Positions 20,742 through 31,254 of a DNA stretch of 64,000 nucleotides are shown here, piece by piece. Position 1 is the first letter of the stretch. Every line of letters starts with the position of its first letter. The position numbers and the translations under genes were made by a program. The DNA comes from Bombyx mori (taxonomy: Eukaryota; Arthropoda; Insecta; Lepidoptera; Bombycidae), in NCBI RefSeq assembly GCF_030269925.1, contig NC_085121.1, positions 15,827,501 to 15,891,500 on the forward strand, read 5' to 3'. The notes below the pieces were generated by a model. It searched no databases. It saw only the letters and a program-made list of their open reading frames with translations, and was not told the DNA's origin.

Positions 20742-23700
20742 ATGAGGTTTAATTTATTGAGAATAGTAAGAACGGTTCCTAAAGCTGTTGGCGCGCGATG
20801 CTACTCGACGAATAATTTTAAGACCGTCACCCACTGTATATTTGATATGGACGGTTTGTTATTAGGTATGTATGTATGTTTGTATAATTTTATTATTTTT
20901 TATGTTATTACATTGAAATAAACCATATCATACCAAAAAATAAAACTAGTTTAAAAGAGCATATAAACTAATAACATCTCGAATGAAGACATTGAAATAA
21001 AAAGCATTTTTAACTAACAAAATAACATTTTTTTATATTTTTTTTATATATAGTCCTAATTGTTTATATAATATAAATTTCATTTTGAATTAGATGTAGC
21101 ATATAGTTGTGAAAGCAAGGTAAAATAACCATTAAAACATTTTCAATTTCCAGACACCGAGCAAGTTTACAAAAAAATGATAACGCAACTTTGTGCGCAA
21201 TATGGCCACACATACACCAATGAGCTCATGATGAAGATCTTGGGTGGTACAGAGCAACGACTCTCTGAAATCCTCTGTAAAGAACTGAACTTACCAGTGA
21301 CTCCTACAGAATTTAGAGATCAATTACTTGTCTTAGGGGATAAGATGCTGGCTGGTACACCCTTATTAGATGGTTTGTTCATTTCCTAATTGTATTAAAG
21401 AAATATTTAAGATATAATAATATTCTTTTGCTTTTCCATGGTTTTAAATGCATGGAAAGTTACTTGTAACTTTTAAAGAATGAAACAGTATTTTTTTATT
21501 TATTGTTTAGGTGGGTAGACCTAACACCTGGTGTTAAGTGGTTGAGATATGAGTTCTAAGGTCTCAGATTTTACAGTACAACAGCTGCTCCACCCTTCAA
21601 ACCGAAAGACATTACTGCTTCAAAATAGAAATAGGCAGGGTAGTGGTACCTACCCGTATGGACTCACAAGACGTCCTACCACCAGTAAAAAATTAAGTGT
21701 ATATATAGAAATTAAATAAAATATTAGATTACATATGTATTTAGTATATTATAGTATAGTTTTTATATATTTTATATTAAATATGACAATAATGCTATTC
21801 CAATTGTTCACTGCTAAAATTGCATTGGAAAACCCATATTCCTTTCTACTGATCATGTCATTAGAAATTAAAAAGGCTCAAGCAACTTTTCCAGAACTAA
21901 TAACTGCTTAACCAATCGTATTTGTGAATGGCTGGGTCAACAGTTTAAAAAAATCTCTATAAATTATATTTCGGCGATTTTTTCTGTTACACTTGTGACA
22001 TCAATCAATATTTCTGATTGTATATATACATATCGAGGGGTGAAAGGCTGTCGCTTGGTATAAGAGACATTTCGCGTAGTACACGACAATTATCATTGTA
22101 ATTAAAGGTGCATTTTATTTGGTATTAAAAGTTCGATGTAATAATAAATTATTAAGTTTATTTATTACTAATATTAAGTTGACTCCATTCAAATAGCTGA
22201 AGAAGATTTTTTGTTATTATATTTTTTCCAAATTTTAAACTATAAAGTAAAATTACAAAAATGTCACTTAAATTGCTTTTCACTCCTCAATATGTTTCTG
22301 TATACCCAACATAAAAATACTGTTGTTATAAAAAAAATACTTCTCCAAGGAAATTAATTTGCCATGATGGTCTCTAATTATTAAAAGGCACCCATTTTAT
22401 GAAATCTCTGCCATGTAGAATACAATCAACGATAAAAAAATATATATAATTGAAGTATCTTGTTTAAAATATACTTGATTCATGATCTATCACAGGTGCA
22501 GAAAAACTAATAAGGCATTTACATAAAACAAAAGTACCGTTCGCGCTAGCCACGTCATCAAGTGAACGATCAGTGAAGACTAAAGTTGCTGCACATAAGG
22601 AGCTCTTCCAACTTTTCCACCACATGGTCATGGGAAGTTCTGATAAGGAGGTGAAATTTGGGAAACCACATCCTGATATATTCCTTGTGGCAGCCAATAG
22701 ATTCCCAGACAAACCTGAACCTTCAAAGGTAAGTTTGAATTTGAAATAATTTTATTTTTATTTTTTATTATTGCCCTTGTAGGCAAACGAGCATACGGCC
22801 CACCTGATGGTAAGTGGTTACCGTTGGACATGAACTTCAGCAATGCCAGGCCACTGCATACCGCAAAATATATATAAGTATACATATATTTATTTTTTTA
22901 TTACTTAGATGGGTGCACGAGCTCACAGCCCACCTGATGTTTACTGGAGCCCATAGACATCCACAACGTAAATGCGCCATCCACCTTTAGATATAAGTTC
23001 TAAGGTCTCAGTATAGTTACATCCGTTGCCCCGCCCTTTGAACCAAAACGCATTACTTTTTCACGGCTGAAATAGGCAAGGCGGTGGTACCTACCTTTCT
23101 CACTATTAATTAATTTGTATGACTTTGTCCATATTTAGTGGGAGGGCATATTATACAAGTGTACTGCATCATCATTCAGATTTAATGCCACAAAGCACAC
23201 AACTGCTTCTGCGTTTGGTCTTGAAGGGTGGAATAGCCATTAACTATACAACACAATCGAGACTTTTAACTCCATGTTTTAAAGTGTGTGACGGCATCTA
23301 AATTTTAGTTTTATTTATTTATTTTTTTATTGCTTAGATGGATGGACGAGCTCACAGCCCACCTGTTGTTAAGTGGTTACTGGAGCCCATAGACATCTAC
23401 AACGTAAATGCGCCACCCACCTCGAGATACAAGTTCCAAGGTCTCAGTATAGTTACAACGGCTACCCCACCCTTCGAACCGAAACGCATTAATGCTTCAC
23501 GGCGGAAATAGGCGGGGTGGTGGTACCTACCCGTGCGGACTCCCAAGAGGTCCTACCACCAGTTGTCTATGAGCTCCAAAACTGGACCAAGGTGGTCACG
23601 ACCCTCAGTAATGAGGAAACGACAAAGAAGAAGATGAGCTCCAATAAACAATTAACGTTAAGTGTGCAGCCTGACATTCTAAATATAATAATGTATATAT

Positions 23701-23929
23701 TAATAAATTTGTTGTTAAAAAAGTCTCTTGTTAAATGGATTATTTGTTATTTCAGTGCCTTGTGTTTGAAGATTCCCCGCATGGCGTCACAGCAGGAATA
23801 AAAGCTGGCATGCAAGTAGTTATGGTACCCGACCCACACACAGACAAGAGACTGACTAAACACGCCACAGTAGTGTTACCAACTTTAGCAAAGTTCCAAC
23901 CAGAGTGGTTTGGGTTACCAGCTTATTAA
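20742..23929 (+). CDS. PUDP: Pseudouridine-5'-phosphatase-like HAD hydrolase (PUDP / Gs1-like), 4 exons
   Basis: Exons 20,742-20,865, 21,154-21,372, 22,496-22,728 and 23,756-23,929 join in phase to 249 codons plus TAA; all introns are GT-AG. The family dephosphorylates pseudouridine 5'-phosphate or similar sugar phosphates. HAD motifs are complete: motif I FDMDGLLLDTE (Asp35 nucleophile, Asp37), motif II ATSSS (Ser135), motif III FGKPHPD (Lys171) and motif IV VFEDSPHG (Asp198). The splice between exons 1 and 2 falls inside motif I. The first 24 residues are rich in Arg, lack acidic residues and contain ARCYS, which looks like a mitochondrial targeting leader; this is inference. Introns 2 and 3 carry Bm1 copies and a LINE tail. 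The gene converges with NDUFA2. Confidence 0.85.
21490..21692 (-). mobile_element. Bm1 SINE, partial copy in PUDP intron 2
   Basis: It has the 3' half of Bm1 in minus orientation, from the T-rich tail to the segment CCTACCACCAGTAA. An internal deletion removes the part holding CTGGAGCCCATAGAC. Confidence 0.75.
22030..22293. mobile_element. Short element of the 'ATCGAGGGGTG' inverted-repeat family
   Basis: The left end reads ATATCGAGGGGTGAAAGGC; the right end, reverse-complemented, reads ATATTGAGGAGTGAAAAGC. The 264-bp interior shares blocks with the longer relative at 45,305-46,344. It is non-coding and lies inside PUDP intron 2. Confidence 0.5.
22750..22865 (-). mobile_element. 5'-truncated jockey-type LINE 3' end
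   Basis: About 110 bp matching the last part of the intact LINE at 7,864, including ATTGCCCTTGTAGGCA and ACGGCCCACCTGATGG, next to a T-rich tail on the plus strand. It lies in PUDP intron 3. Confidence 0.75.
22890..23104 (-). mobile_element. Bm1 SINE, 5'-truncated, in PUDP intron 3
   Basis: Minus-strand copy from the T-rich tail through GATGGGTGCACGAGCTCACA to GGTACCTACC. A weak plus-strand Bm1 scrap follows at about 23,195-23,275. Confidence 0.75.
23308..23566 (-). mobile_element. Bm1 SINE, 5'-truncated, in PUDP intron 3
   Basis: Well-preserved minus-strand copy beginning with T-rich TTTTTTTATTGCTTAGATGG and ending in the segment CCTACCACCAGT. Confidence 0.8.
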
Positions 23930-24947
23930 TATTAGATTAGATGATTTACTAGTCAAAGGCAATACGTCCAATGAGCAGATTGTAGAACGAACAATTGTTT
24001 TAAATAATTAAAAATATTAAATATTGTGATTATATAATAGTAGTGTTAAATGGCTATTGAACAGTCTAAATGTGTGTTGTTACCAGTGTCTAATTATGTC
24101 TACGAAGTAAAGTAAATCAAGTTTTCTGCTAAACAAATATGAATAGTATTCATATGGTAGACTGCATGGTTCCTCTTTAGGCAGGTTACTTAGTGCTAGC
24201 TCTTGGAATACAGGGTGAAAACGAACCATTCTCAAAGTAGGGAAGGTTCACAATTATTATTATTACTGCCTGAACTCATATGTTGATTACCCTTATAAGC
24301 AATTCCAGGGGTGCAACCTACACACAAATTTGTTTTTTTTTTAAGTTTAGAAATTACTCATTTTGCAATTTGCGCTAAGCGTGTTGATTCCAAACACTGA
24401 TTAGTCGTAGATTGTGTTACATTACAAACAAGGTTAGTGATGTCCTTTTTCAATTTTTTAAACGTTTTCATATATTAATTACTTGAACATATGGAATTGG
24501 GTTCCATACACTCAGTATTAATGGCAAAATCAAATTATCCACATATCGACAATACATGACATTGTCATGTGCTGCTGAAAAGAAAAAGTAAAATGGCCAC
24601 AAGCTTAGCACATTTGTGGCTATTTAACAAAAATAGTGTAGAGACACTAAAGTTATTTTATGAGTAATAATAGGTGTTTTAGTTTATTTTCATGTTATAT
24701 TATTGAAATTATATTATTCGGTTGCATTTTGAATGCTCATAATCCAGTTAGATGTTTTTCTAGAATTTTTTTAGTTATGCCAAGGGTTGTTACTTCAGAG
24801 TATTTGTGTTACAATCATAAAGACTAATTCATAATAAATGTTTGTAATAACAGCTGTATGTATAGTTTTATGATAATTGTACATCAATGTTTAATATTGT
24901 TTAATTTTGCCATTTCAGATTTGTTTTAGAGTTTAAATTTTAAGCAT

Positions 24948-24953
24948 AATAAA
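24948..24953 (+). terminator. Candidate poly(A) signal for PUDP
   Basis: An AATAAA hexamer about 1 kb after the PUDP stop codon, in otherwise gene-free AT-rich DNA. In DNA this AT-rich the hexamer also occurs by chance, so the 3' end is uncertain. Confidence 0.3.
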
Positions 24954-25243
24954 AATCTTTTCACCAATCTTTGTGTCTATATATGTTACTATAATCATTA
25001 TCTAAAATATTATAATCATTGGTTGTAGCTCACAATCCCTAAATGATATCAACACTATTTTCTACTTGGAAACAAAAGGATGTACAGTGCTTGCCCTACA
25101 TTTCAATCTAAATTATGTCATAATATTTTTGTCTTCATTTACAAATTCAGATGTTACACTTATTGAATAAATACATTGAGTGGGAATGAAAAATTGCAAT
25201 CTTCATGTTGCTATTGAAATATTTTCTAAACGCTAATAAAACA

Positions 25244-25249
25244 TTTATT
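25244..25249 (-). terminator. Candidate poly(A) signal for NDUFA2
   Basis: AATAAA on the minus strand about 32 nt after the TGA stop codon at 25,281-25,283. A short 3' untranslated region is plausible for this small housekeeping gene. Confidence 0.4.
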
Positions 25250-25280
25250 AATGAACAATTACATAATATTTAACTTAAAT

Positions 25281-27008
25281 TCACTTCACTAACTGCTTGA
25301 TGGCCGACTGAACATCATTTGCTGATAAATTTGTGAGAGGTGTTGATTTTTCAGCTCCTCTTTCTGAAAAATAAAATTTAGTAGAATAAGAAATATGATA
25401 ATGATAATTTATGTTTTCTTTTTTTATATTGTTTGTACTAGTGAAGAGAGTTAGTTTCAGTCATAACTCAGGCAAAGTAGTATTGATAAATACAGAGCAT
25501 TATTAGAGGTAAATATGCATAGAGCTCTACCTGGTGTAGAATATATATCAGAGACCAATGACATGATAATGGATATTGGAATACTTTTCCTGGCAAAATT
25601 TTTAATGGTTTATGGCGGAAATAGGCAGGACGGTCACAGGGTAAGTATTGAATGAAACTGTTGCATAGGAAAAAGATACCACTAGCATGGTCGAAGGGTG
25701 GTAGTAACAGTAGCAAGATGAGAATGCTTCTATTCTATATTCTGATAAATAGTCACATCAAATTGAGCCTCTGTTATGTGACTTAGATAATTATCTGCTA
25801 ATGGTTACTTGAATCAACTGCAAGAAAATAAAAGATACATATACTTGATGGTTTGGATGAGTGTAAAAAATTAATGGTTAAATCAAATTTATAATGCTTA
25901 AAAACTAAAAATCAAATATACTGCCAATAAAATACTGAAAGATCAATATTAAAATAGTATTACATTTAACAAGACTCTTGATTAGTTTGAGCACCTGTTC
26001 ACTAGATAAGTCAGTTAAAGATTCAGATGTTTCAACACCCTTTTCTGAAAGTTAAATATTGATTTTCAAATTTTTTTTATATTTCTATTGTTTAAGTGCT
26101 GAATGTCTAGAGCTTAGTTTGAACTATAAAATTTAGTTACCCACAATTGAGTCGACTATTATCAAAGCCGGCAATGTGACTTTTGGACAATTATTGGTAA
26201 ATCAGAAAAACGAATTATTGACTTTGTATTCCATTGGCAGTCACAAAACTCTTCTGAACGACATCTTAGATAAATAACAGGTTAAGTATTAACCTTTATT
26301 TAATGCAGGTTTTGAACCGTATTCTTTGAAGGAGACGATTATATTCAAATCAATATGTATTGACATATCAATGAAAAATTTTTGTCCAAATGCACAGATT
26401 GCCACCTTTGATAATAGACGACTCAATTGATACTTTGAAATCTTGATTGAATTGATCTTGATGATTGAAACTTTACTTGTTCTTATTGCAGTCAACGGTT
26501 AGACAAACAGGGCACATGCATTATTTTTGGGGTGGTTTACTCTTGAATACTATACTGACTGTGTAAGCCAGAGTTATGAACACTTTAAAGTAGGAATATT
26601 AATAACGTTTACAAGGTATTACATCTCCTCGTATAGCTGGAATAGCTCCTTGGGCTACTAGCGAATAGGTAGAGAAGAAGGTAAATTAAATTAATTTTAA
26701 TAAGATGAAATTTAACTTTAATCGGTATAAAATAATCTCTTGCGTGTAACTCACCATAACGCGCCCACACTCTAGGTTGAATACCGCTGCATTCTCTAAT
26801 TAATATAGGAAAATTGGGGTTTTCCTTCTTAATATTGACATAGTTGTTTTTGATAAATTCCCTGGAAAAAGGGAAAAAAAATTGGCATTTGCAGATTATT
26901 TTACAGTTTATGTAATCAAGTTATTCACCTCACTCCCTCAGACTGTTTGCTGGTTTGACATAAATGTATACGCAGTTCTTTCAGTGCTCCTCCCAGGCGG
27001 AGTGCCAT
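25281..27008 (-). CDS. NDUFA2: NADH:ubiquinone oxidoreductase subunit A2 (complex I B8), 3 exons
   Basis: Exons 27,008-26,929, 26,861-26,755 and 25,363-25,281 join in phase to 89 codons plus TGA. NDUFA2 is a small accessory subunit with a thioredoxin-like fold in the matrix arm of respiratory complex I. Diagnostic segments are [10 protein letters not shown] (Cys17), [12 protein letters not shown] (Cys51, the partner of the conserved Cys pair) and QPRVWARY. The length fits the family (about 95-99 aa) and there is no cleavable leader, as is usual for this subunit. None of the three exons is an ordinary long ORF, so a simple scan misses them. Intron 2 (26,754-25,364) contains a second exon-3-like sequence and a 276-bp MITE. 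Confidence 0.88.
25905..26044 (-). CDS. NDUFA2: Duplicate, alternative last exon of NDUFA2
   Basis: Just inside intron 2 an acceptor (CTTTCAG|AA) opens a frame in exactly the same phase as exon 3. It encodes [18 protein letters not shown] and continues to KSLVK. Against the exon 3 peptide, 14 of 27 residues are identical and most others are conservative, so this is an old exon duplication kept in frame. Where exon 3 ends Lys-TGA, the copy has Lys-TGT, and the frame runs on 19 codons to a TAG at 25,905. No clear AATAAA lies downstream before exon 3. It may be a mutually exclusive last exon giving a second NDUFA2 isoform, or a decaying copy. Splicing data would decide. Confidence 0.55.
26149..26424. 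mobile_element. 276-bp MITE, copy 1 (in NDUFA2 intron 2)
   Basis: Ends GAGTCGACTATTATCAAAG... with a matching inverted right end (about 30 bp, few mismatches). It is flanked by AATT on both sides (26,145-26,148 and 26,425-26,428). A copy of identical length lies at 30,618-30,893. The interior is non-coding. Confidence 0.75.
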
Positions 27009-27363
27009 TTTCACGAGCTATGAATTCTTTAAAATTTCTGAATTTCAGCTCTCGATAGTTTTAATTGTATTTATTATTTGGTTGAGGTTTTCGACACTTG
27101 GAGTTTTTTCTTGAATTTTTTTTAATTGCCAGGACGGCAAAGGTATCATACCATAGGTTATACACTTAATATTTATCATACCACACAACCATTTTTTTTA
27201 TTTATTATAAAATGCTGAATCCTTAACTGCTACATAAAAATAAAACGGAGCGTCAAAATTAAGCAAGCTTTCTGAAATTGATAATGGGGAGTTAATTAAA
27301 AAAATTGAGATGAGATACAATGAAATATTTCAGAAAAATGGAGAGAATTCATTAAAATTTCGA

Positions 27364-28621
27364 TGGACTTTTTAGAAGAACCGATATGAATGGGTGTACC
27401 TCAGGGTTCCATTTTGGGTCCTTTTTTATTTCTAATATATATAAACGATTTACCTAGTTTTATTAAGTCCCGACACGAGGTCGTACTATTCGCAAATGAT
27501 ACATCTTTATTATTTAAAATTAAACGACAATTACAAGTCTATGACGAAGTGAATGATGCGATTTCGTGTGTGGTTCATTGGTTCCGTATCAATAACCTAT
27601 TATTGAATAGTAAGAAAACTAAATGTATTAAATTTACTTTAAAATGTATTAAACCATCTTTAAATGTGAGACAAGTGGATAGTGATGTAATTGTTTCTGA
27701 GGAATCATTGGAGCTTGTTGAGTCAACCGTATTTCTTGGTATAACAGTGGACTCCAAACTGCAATGGGGACCTCATATTCATAAATTGGCGAGTAAGCTC
27801 AGCTCTGCAGCATACGCAGTAAAAAAAATTAGAATGTTAACAAACGCGGACACGACTCGTTTAGTTTACTTTAGTTACTTCCACAGTGTCATGTCCTATG
27901 GCATTTTGCTATGGGGCAATGCGGCCGATGTAGAAACGATATTTATTCTGCAGAAAAGAGCTATACGTGCTATTTATAACATGCACTCAAGGGAATCCCT
28001 GAGGGAGAAATTTAAAGAAATTAAAGTTCTCACTGTGCCATCCCAGTACATTTTTGAAAATTTGATGTATGTTCGTAAACATATTGAGGAGTTTCCTAAA
28101 AAGTCGGACATACATAATAGAAATACTAGGAACAAACACAAGCTTGTTGTGCCGATGAGTAGGTTACATAAGATACGAAACTCATTCGGGTGTTTGTCTG
28201 TGCGCCTGTACAACAAAACCCCACAAGATGTTCAGAACCTACATATACATAGGTTTAAGAAAACTATTAAAGAACATCTGTGCAATAAAGCTTACTATAA
28301 AGTCAATTATTATCTAGAAGATTGCACAAAGTGGGAATGAGTTGCTCGCTCCGGGCATTTCAATATCGTAGTAATTGTTACGTTATAATACTCATTGTAA
28401 AAAAATCATATTTAAAAAAATAATAATCTAATATTAAAAAATAAATAAATAATAATTTCATATTAAAAAAAAAAAAGACTTGCCCGCTAAGTTTCTTGCC
28501 AATTCTTCTCAGGACGGAGGCTAGTTCTTGTGAATTGGCGGTAGTTCTTTTGACGTTCAACAAGAATGTACTTTCATTTATGTTGAATAAAAAAAAAAAT
28601 TTTTTGATTTGATTTGATTTG
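27364..28621 (+). mobile_element. 5'-truncated jockey-like LINE with GATTT repeat tail
   Basis: It keeps the second half of a reverse transcriptase ORF, an approximately 250-bp 3' untranslated region, an A-rich run near 28,590 and a tail of four GATTT units. ATTAAAAT flanks the truncated start (27,351-27,358) and recurs right after the tail; it could be the target duplication. Confidence 0.65.
27390..28340 (+). pseudogene. Reverse transcriptase fragment of a non-LTR retrotransposon
   Basis: An open frame of 316 codons. It starts within the RT motif GVPQGSILGPFLF and continues through the thumb (LNSKKTKCIKF, VFLGITVDSKLQWGPHI) to a typical LINE C-terminal tail. The catalytic box reads FANDTSLL where active enzymes have (Y/F)ADD, so one of the two metal-binding Asp residues is Asn. 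All upstream RT motifs and the endonuclease are missing. The copy cannot be active. The frame has stayed open since insertion, which suggests a fairly recent event. Confidence 0.8.
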
Positions 28622-29107
28622 AATTAAAATCAATGCGAAGCAGTAACACGTCTCGGCTTTTAAAGAGTAGGACAGCATTATACAATAAAATCTAGACTTA
28701 GTTCTCATATCTTCAGGTAACCACTTAATACTAGGTTGATCGTAAGCTCCTTCACCGGGTTAGTGAATAAAAAAAAAACACAAAATGTGTGCAATTCACA
28801 CGTGGTAGAAGTGAAACCAAAATTAAAATACAATTATCCTAAACGTCTTAAGTATATGTGAAATTTTGTCATTAGTAAATAATTGTATGGTAGCGCCCTC
28901 TGTGAATTGATATTTTAATTTCACGTATAATCCTAAATTAAAATTCACTACAAGAGCTTTCATATATACATGTTAGTATTTAAAAAATCTCACAGATGGC
29001 GCTGTATTAAATAGTATGTATATTTCTGTCTCAGTCTTTGCTGGCTTCATCCTACACATTTTTGTATTTGTGTCACTTACCTGTCGTTTTTTCCGTTGCA
29101 TCCGGTT

Positions 29108-29492
29108 TGAAATCACAACGATTCTAAAGAAGTTTTCACTTCAATAACCCGAACACCATGACCTACAATTTTGTTTCGTTTTCATAGGTATCCTAAGGGG
29201 CTATTTCAACTGCTCCGGTAGTTGAGCTTACAGGCTTAGCCCGAGAGAATTGCTAACACTAACAAGAACAGTGCTTTCCAGATTCTACCACTGGTTCGCA
29301 CCTTAGGCTACCAGCGAATAAATCTCTAAATATATAGATATCTATGAATCCCTAATCAACAACGTAAATGCCACCACCCACCCTAGGACACGGTCTCGAA
29401 GTAAAAATGAAATTTTGGGGGGTAAAAATGATTTTTTTGTGAGTAAATAGTATATATTGAAGTGAAACTTCTTTAGAATCGTTGTGATTGCA
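29108..29492. repeat. Inverted repeat pair of about 35 bp
   Basis: AATCACAACGATTCTAAAGA at 29,111 and its inverse at 29,456-29,492 (ending in GAATCGTTGTGATT) flank about 310 bp, matching through to TCACTTCAATA. The enclosed DNA contains a family B copy, so this may be two copies of one repeat or the ends of a transposon. No target duplication was found. Confidence 0.4.
29185..29330 (-). repeat. Family B repeat, degraded copy
   Basis: Minus orientation. It shares GCTATTTCAACTGCTCC and CAGATTCTACCACTGG with the family consensus but has lost the stem-loop end. Confidence 0.45.
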
Positions 29493-29846
29493 AACTCGAT
29501 GAAACGAAATGAAATGAAACGAAAAAAATCTATTTTTTTTTTCAAAATTGTCATGGAGGCTATACTTAATATGAAAGATGCTAAAAAGAAGCGATTTCGT
29601 TTTTTTTTGTTCTTCGCCATGGGGTAATATCATAGACCAAATTATCATACACAAAATTAATTAAAAGTTCCCTGACCGCTGCTCTATGTTATGTTTTTAG
29701 ACTACTTTGTTGTTATAACCCAAAATATGTTCATTCGATCAGTGAAATTGACAAACTAGATGCATTAAAAAGAAGGATTGTTATAATTTAATTATAATTA
29801 ATTTAACTTTATAACTAACTTAATATAACTCAAAATTACCTGCATA

Positions 29847-30022
29847 TTTTTTATTGCTTAGATGGGTGGACGAGCTCACAGCCCACCTGGTGTTAAGTGG
29901 TTACTAGAGCCCATAGACACCTACGACGTAAACGCGCCACCCACCTTGAGACATAAGTTCTAAGGTCTCAGTATAGTTACAACGGCTGCCCCGACCTTCA
30001 AACCGAAACGCATTACGTTTTC
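29847..30022 (-). mobile_element. Bm1 SINE, 5'-truncated
   Basis: Minus-strand copy from TTTTTTATTGCTTAGATGGG to AACCGAAACGCATTACG, where it breaks off. It lies in the intergenic region upstream of NDUFA2. Confidence 0.8.
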
Positions 30023-30617
30023 GTACTTCATATTATCTCATAATTTTTTAAATACCGTGGTAGAAAGTAGAGTAAATTTGAATTTTAAATTCATTATCAA
30101 TACCGGAAGTCGTGAAAGACGGCTGAACCACTTGAAAATACCTCAATTTTTTATTAATGTATTGCATGAAGGAGCTCTTAACCTGAATAGAAAATTAATT
30201 TTTACATAATAATGTTATATTTCTGCCTAGGTTTTTTGTTTGTTTTATGTGCAGCACCATTGTAAATTTTAAATCTTGCCACTTTAGAGAAGCTTTATGG
30301 CGTAGTTCCATCAACGTGTGAAAGATGACGCGCAATTAGTTTCAATAAACGGTGTTGCTACCTATTGCATTTATCATAACATCACGGTGACCACGTAATC
30401 ATTAAAATCTTCCATTTTTTTTGCAAAAGCAGCTTAATTGCCTCTTCACTGATCTGATACTGTCAAGACCCGCAGGGATCGAGATGTTTGAAGGGTCAGA
30501 GGGCCAAGCCTCCCTGTCCATCGTTAAACTTGTGTGCGGGCTAGTTCCTAACACTATCGACTATTAACCTATTATCGACTTTTATATTGCAAACGCTTAT
30601 CGATCGATATCATATAT

Positions 30618-30893
30618 GAGTCGACTATTATCAAAGGCGGCAATCTGACTTTTGGACAATGATTGGTAAATCAGAAAAACGAATTATTGACTTTGTATTC
30701 CATTGGCAGTCACAAAACTCTTCGGAACGACATCTTAGATAAATAACAGGTTAACTATTAACCTTTATTTAATGCAGGTTTTGAACCGTATTCTTTGAAG
30801 GAGACGATTATATTCAAATAAATCTGTATTGACATATCAATAAAATTTTTTTGTCCAAATGTACAGATTGCCGCCTTTGATAATAGACGACTC
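30618..30893. mobile_element. 276-bp MITE, copy 2
   Basis: Same length and same inverted ends as the copy at 26,149, with only scattered base changes by eye. It is flanked on both sides by ATAT. Equal length and high similarity point to recent spread of this family. Confidence 0.75.
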
Positions 30894-30969
30894 ATATATC
30901 GCATTAGGTAATGACGGTTTTTGTCCATAGAGACTCTATAAACTCACCTCTCCACATAGGTACTTTTAT

Positions 30970-31250
30970 TATAATTTAATACATCATCATCATCATTATT
31001 TCCTATTACCCTCTACTGGGGTGTAGGGCTCGAATAAAATTTTTCCATTTACATCGGTCTCGGGCAGCCTGTTCTAGCTACGTCATGCCCAAGACACCTA
31101 GTTCCTGCTCCACCGAGCGTCGCCAAGTTGTTATGGGGCGGCATCTCTTCCTTTTTTCAGACACTTTCCAGGTCAGTGCTCTCTTTGATAGGTGGGTATC
31201 GGGCTTTCTCAAAATGTGACCTATCCAATGCCAATTCCGCGTAAGGATCT
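30970..31250 (-). pseudogene. RTE-like LINE 3' end, decayed
   Basis: On the minus strand the frame gives RNWHWIGHILRKPD, then KRKRCRPITTWRRSVEQEL and LEQAARDRCKWKNFI, a C-terminal pattern typical of RTE-type LINEs. A TAG stop interrupts the frame between these segments. The element ends in a (TGA)n run (CATCATCATCATCATT on the plus strand), the usual kind of tail for RTE elements. Confidence 0.6.
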
Positions 31251-31254
31251 AATT

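Noticed and set aside
26640..26700. A phrase GGCTACTAGCGAATAGGTAG resembling part of family B
   Set aside because: Too short and isolated to count as a repeat copy.
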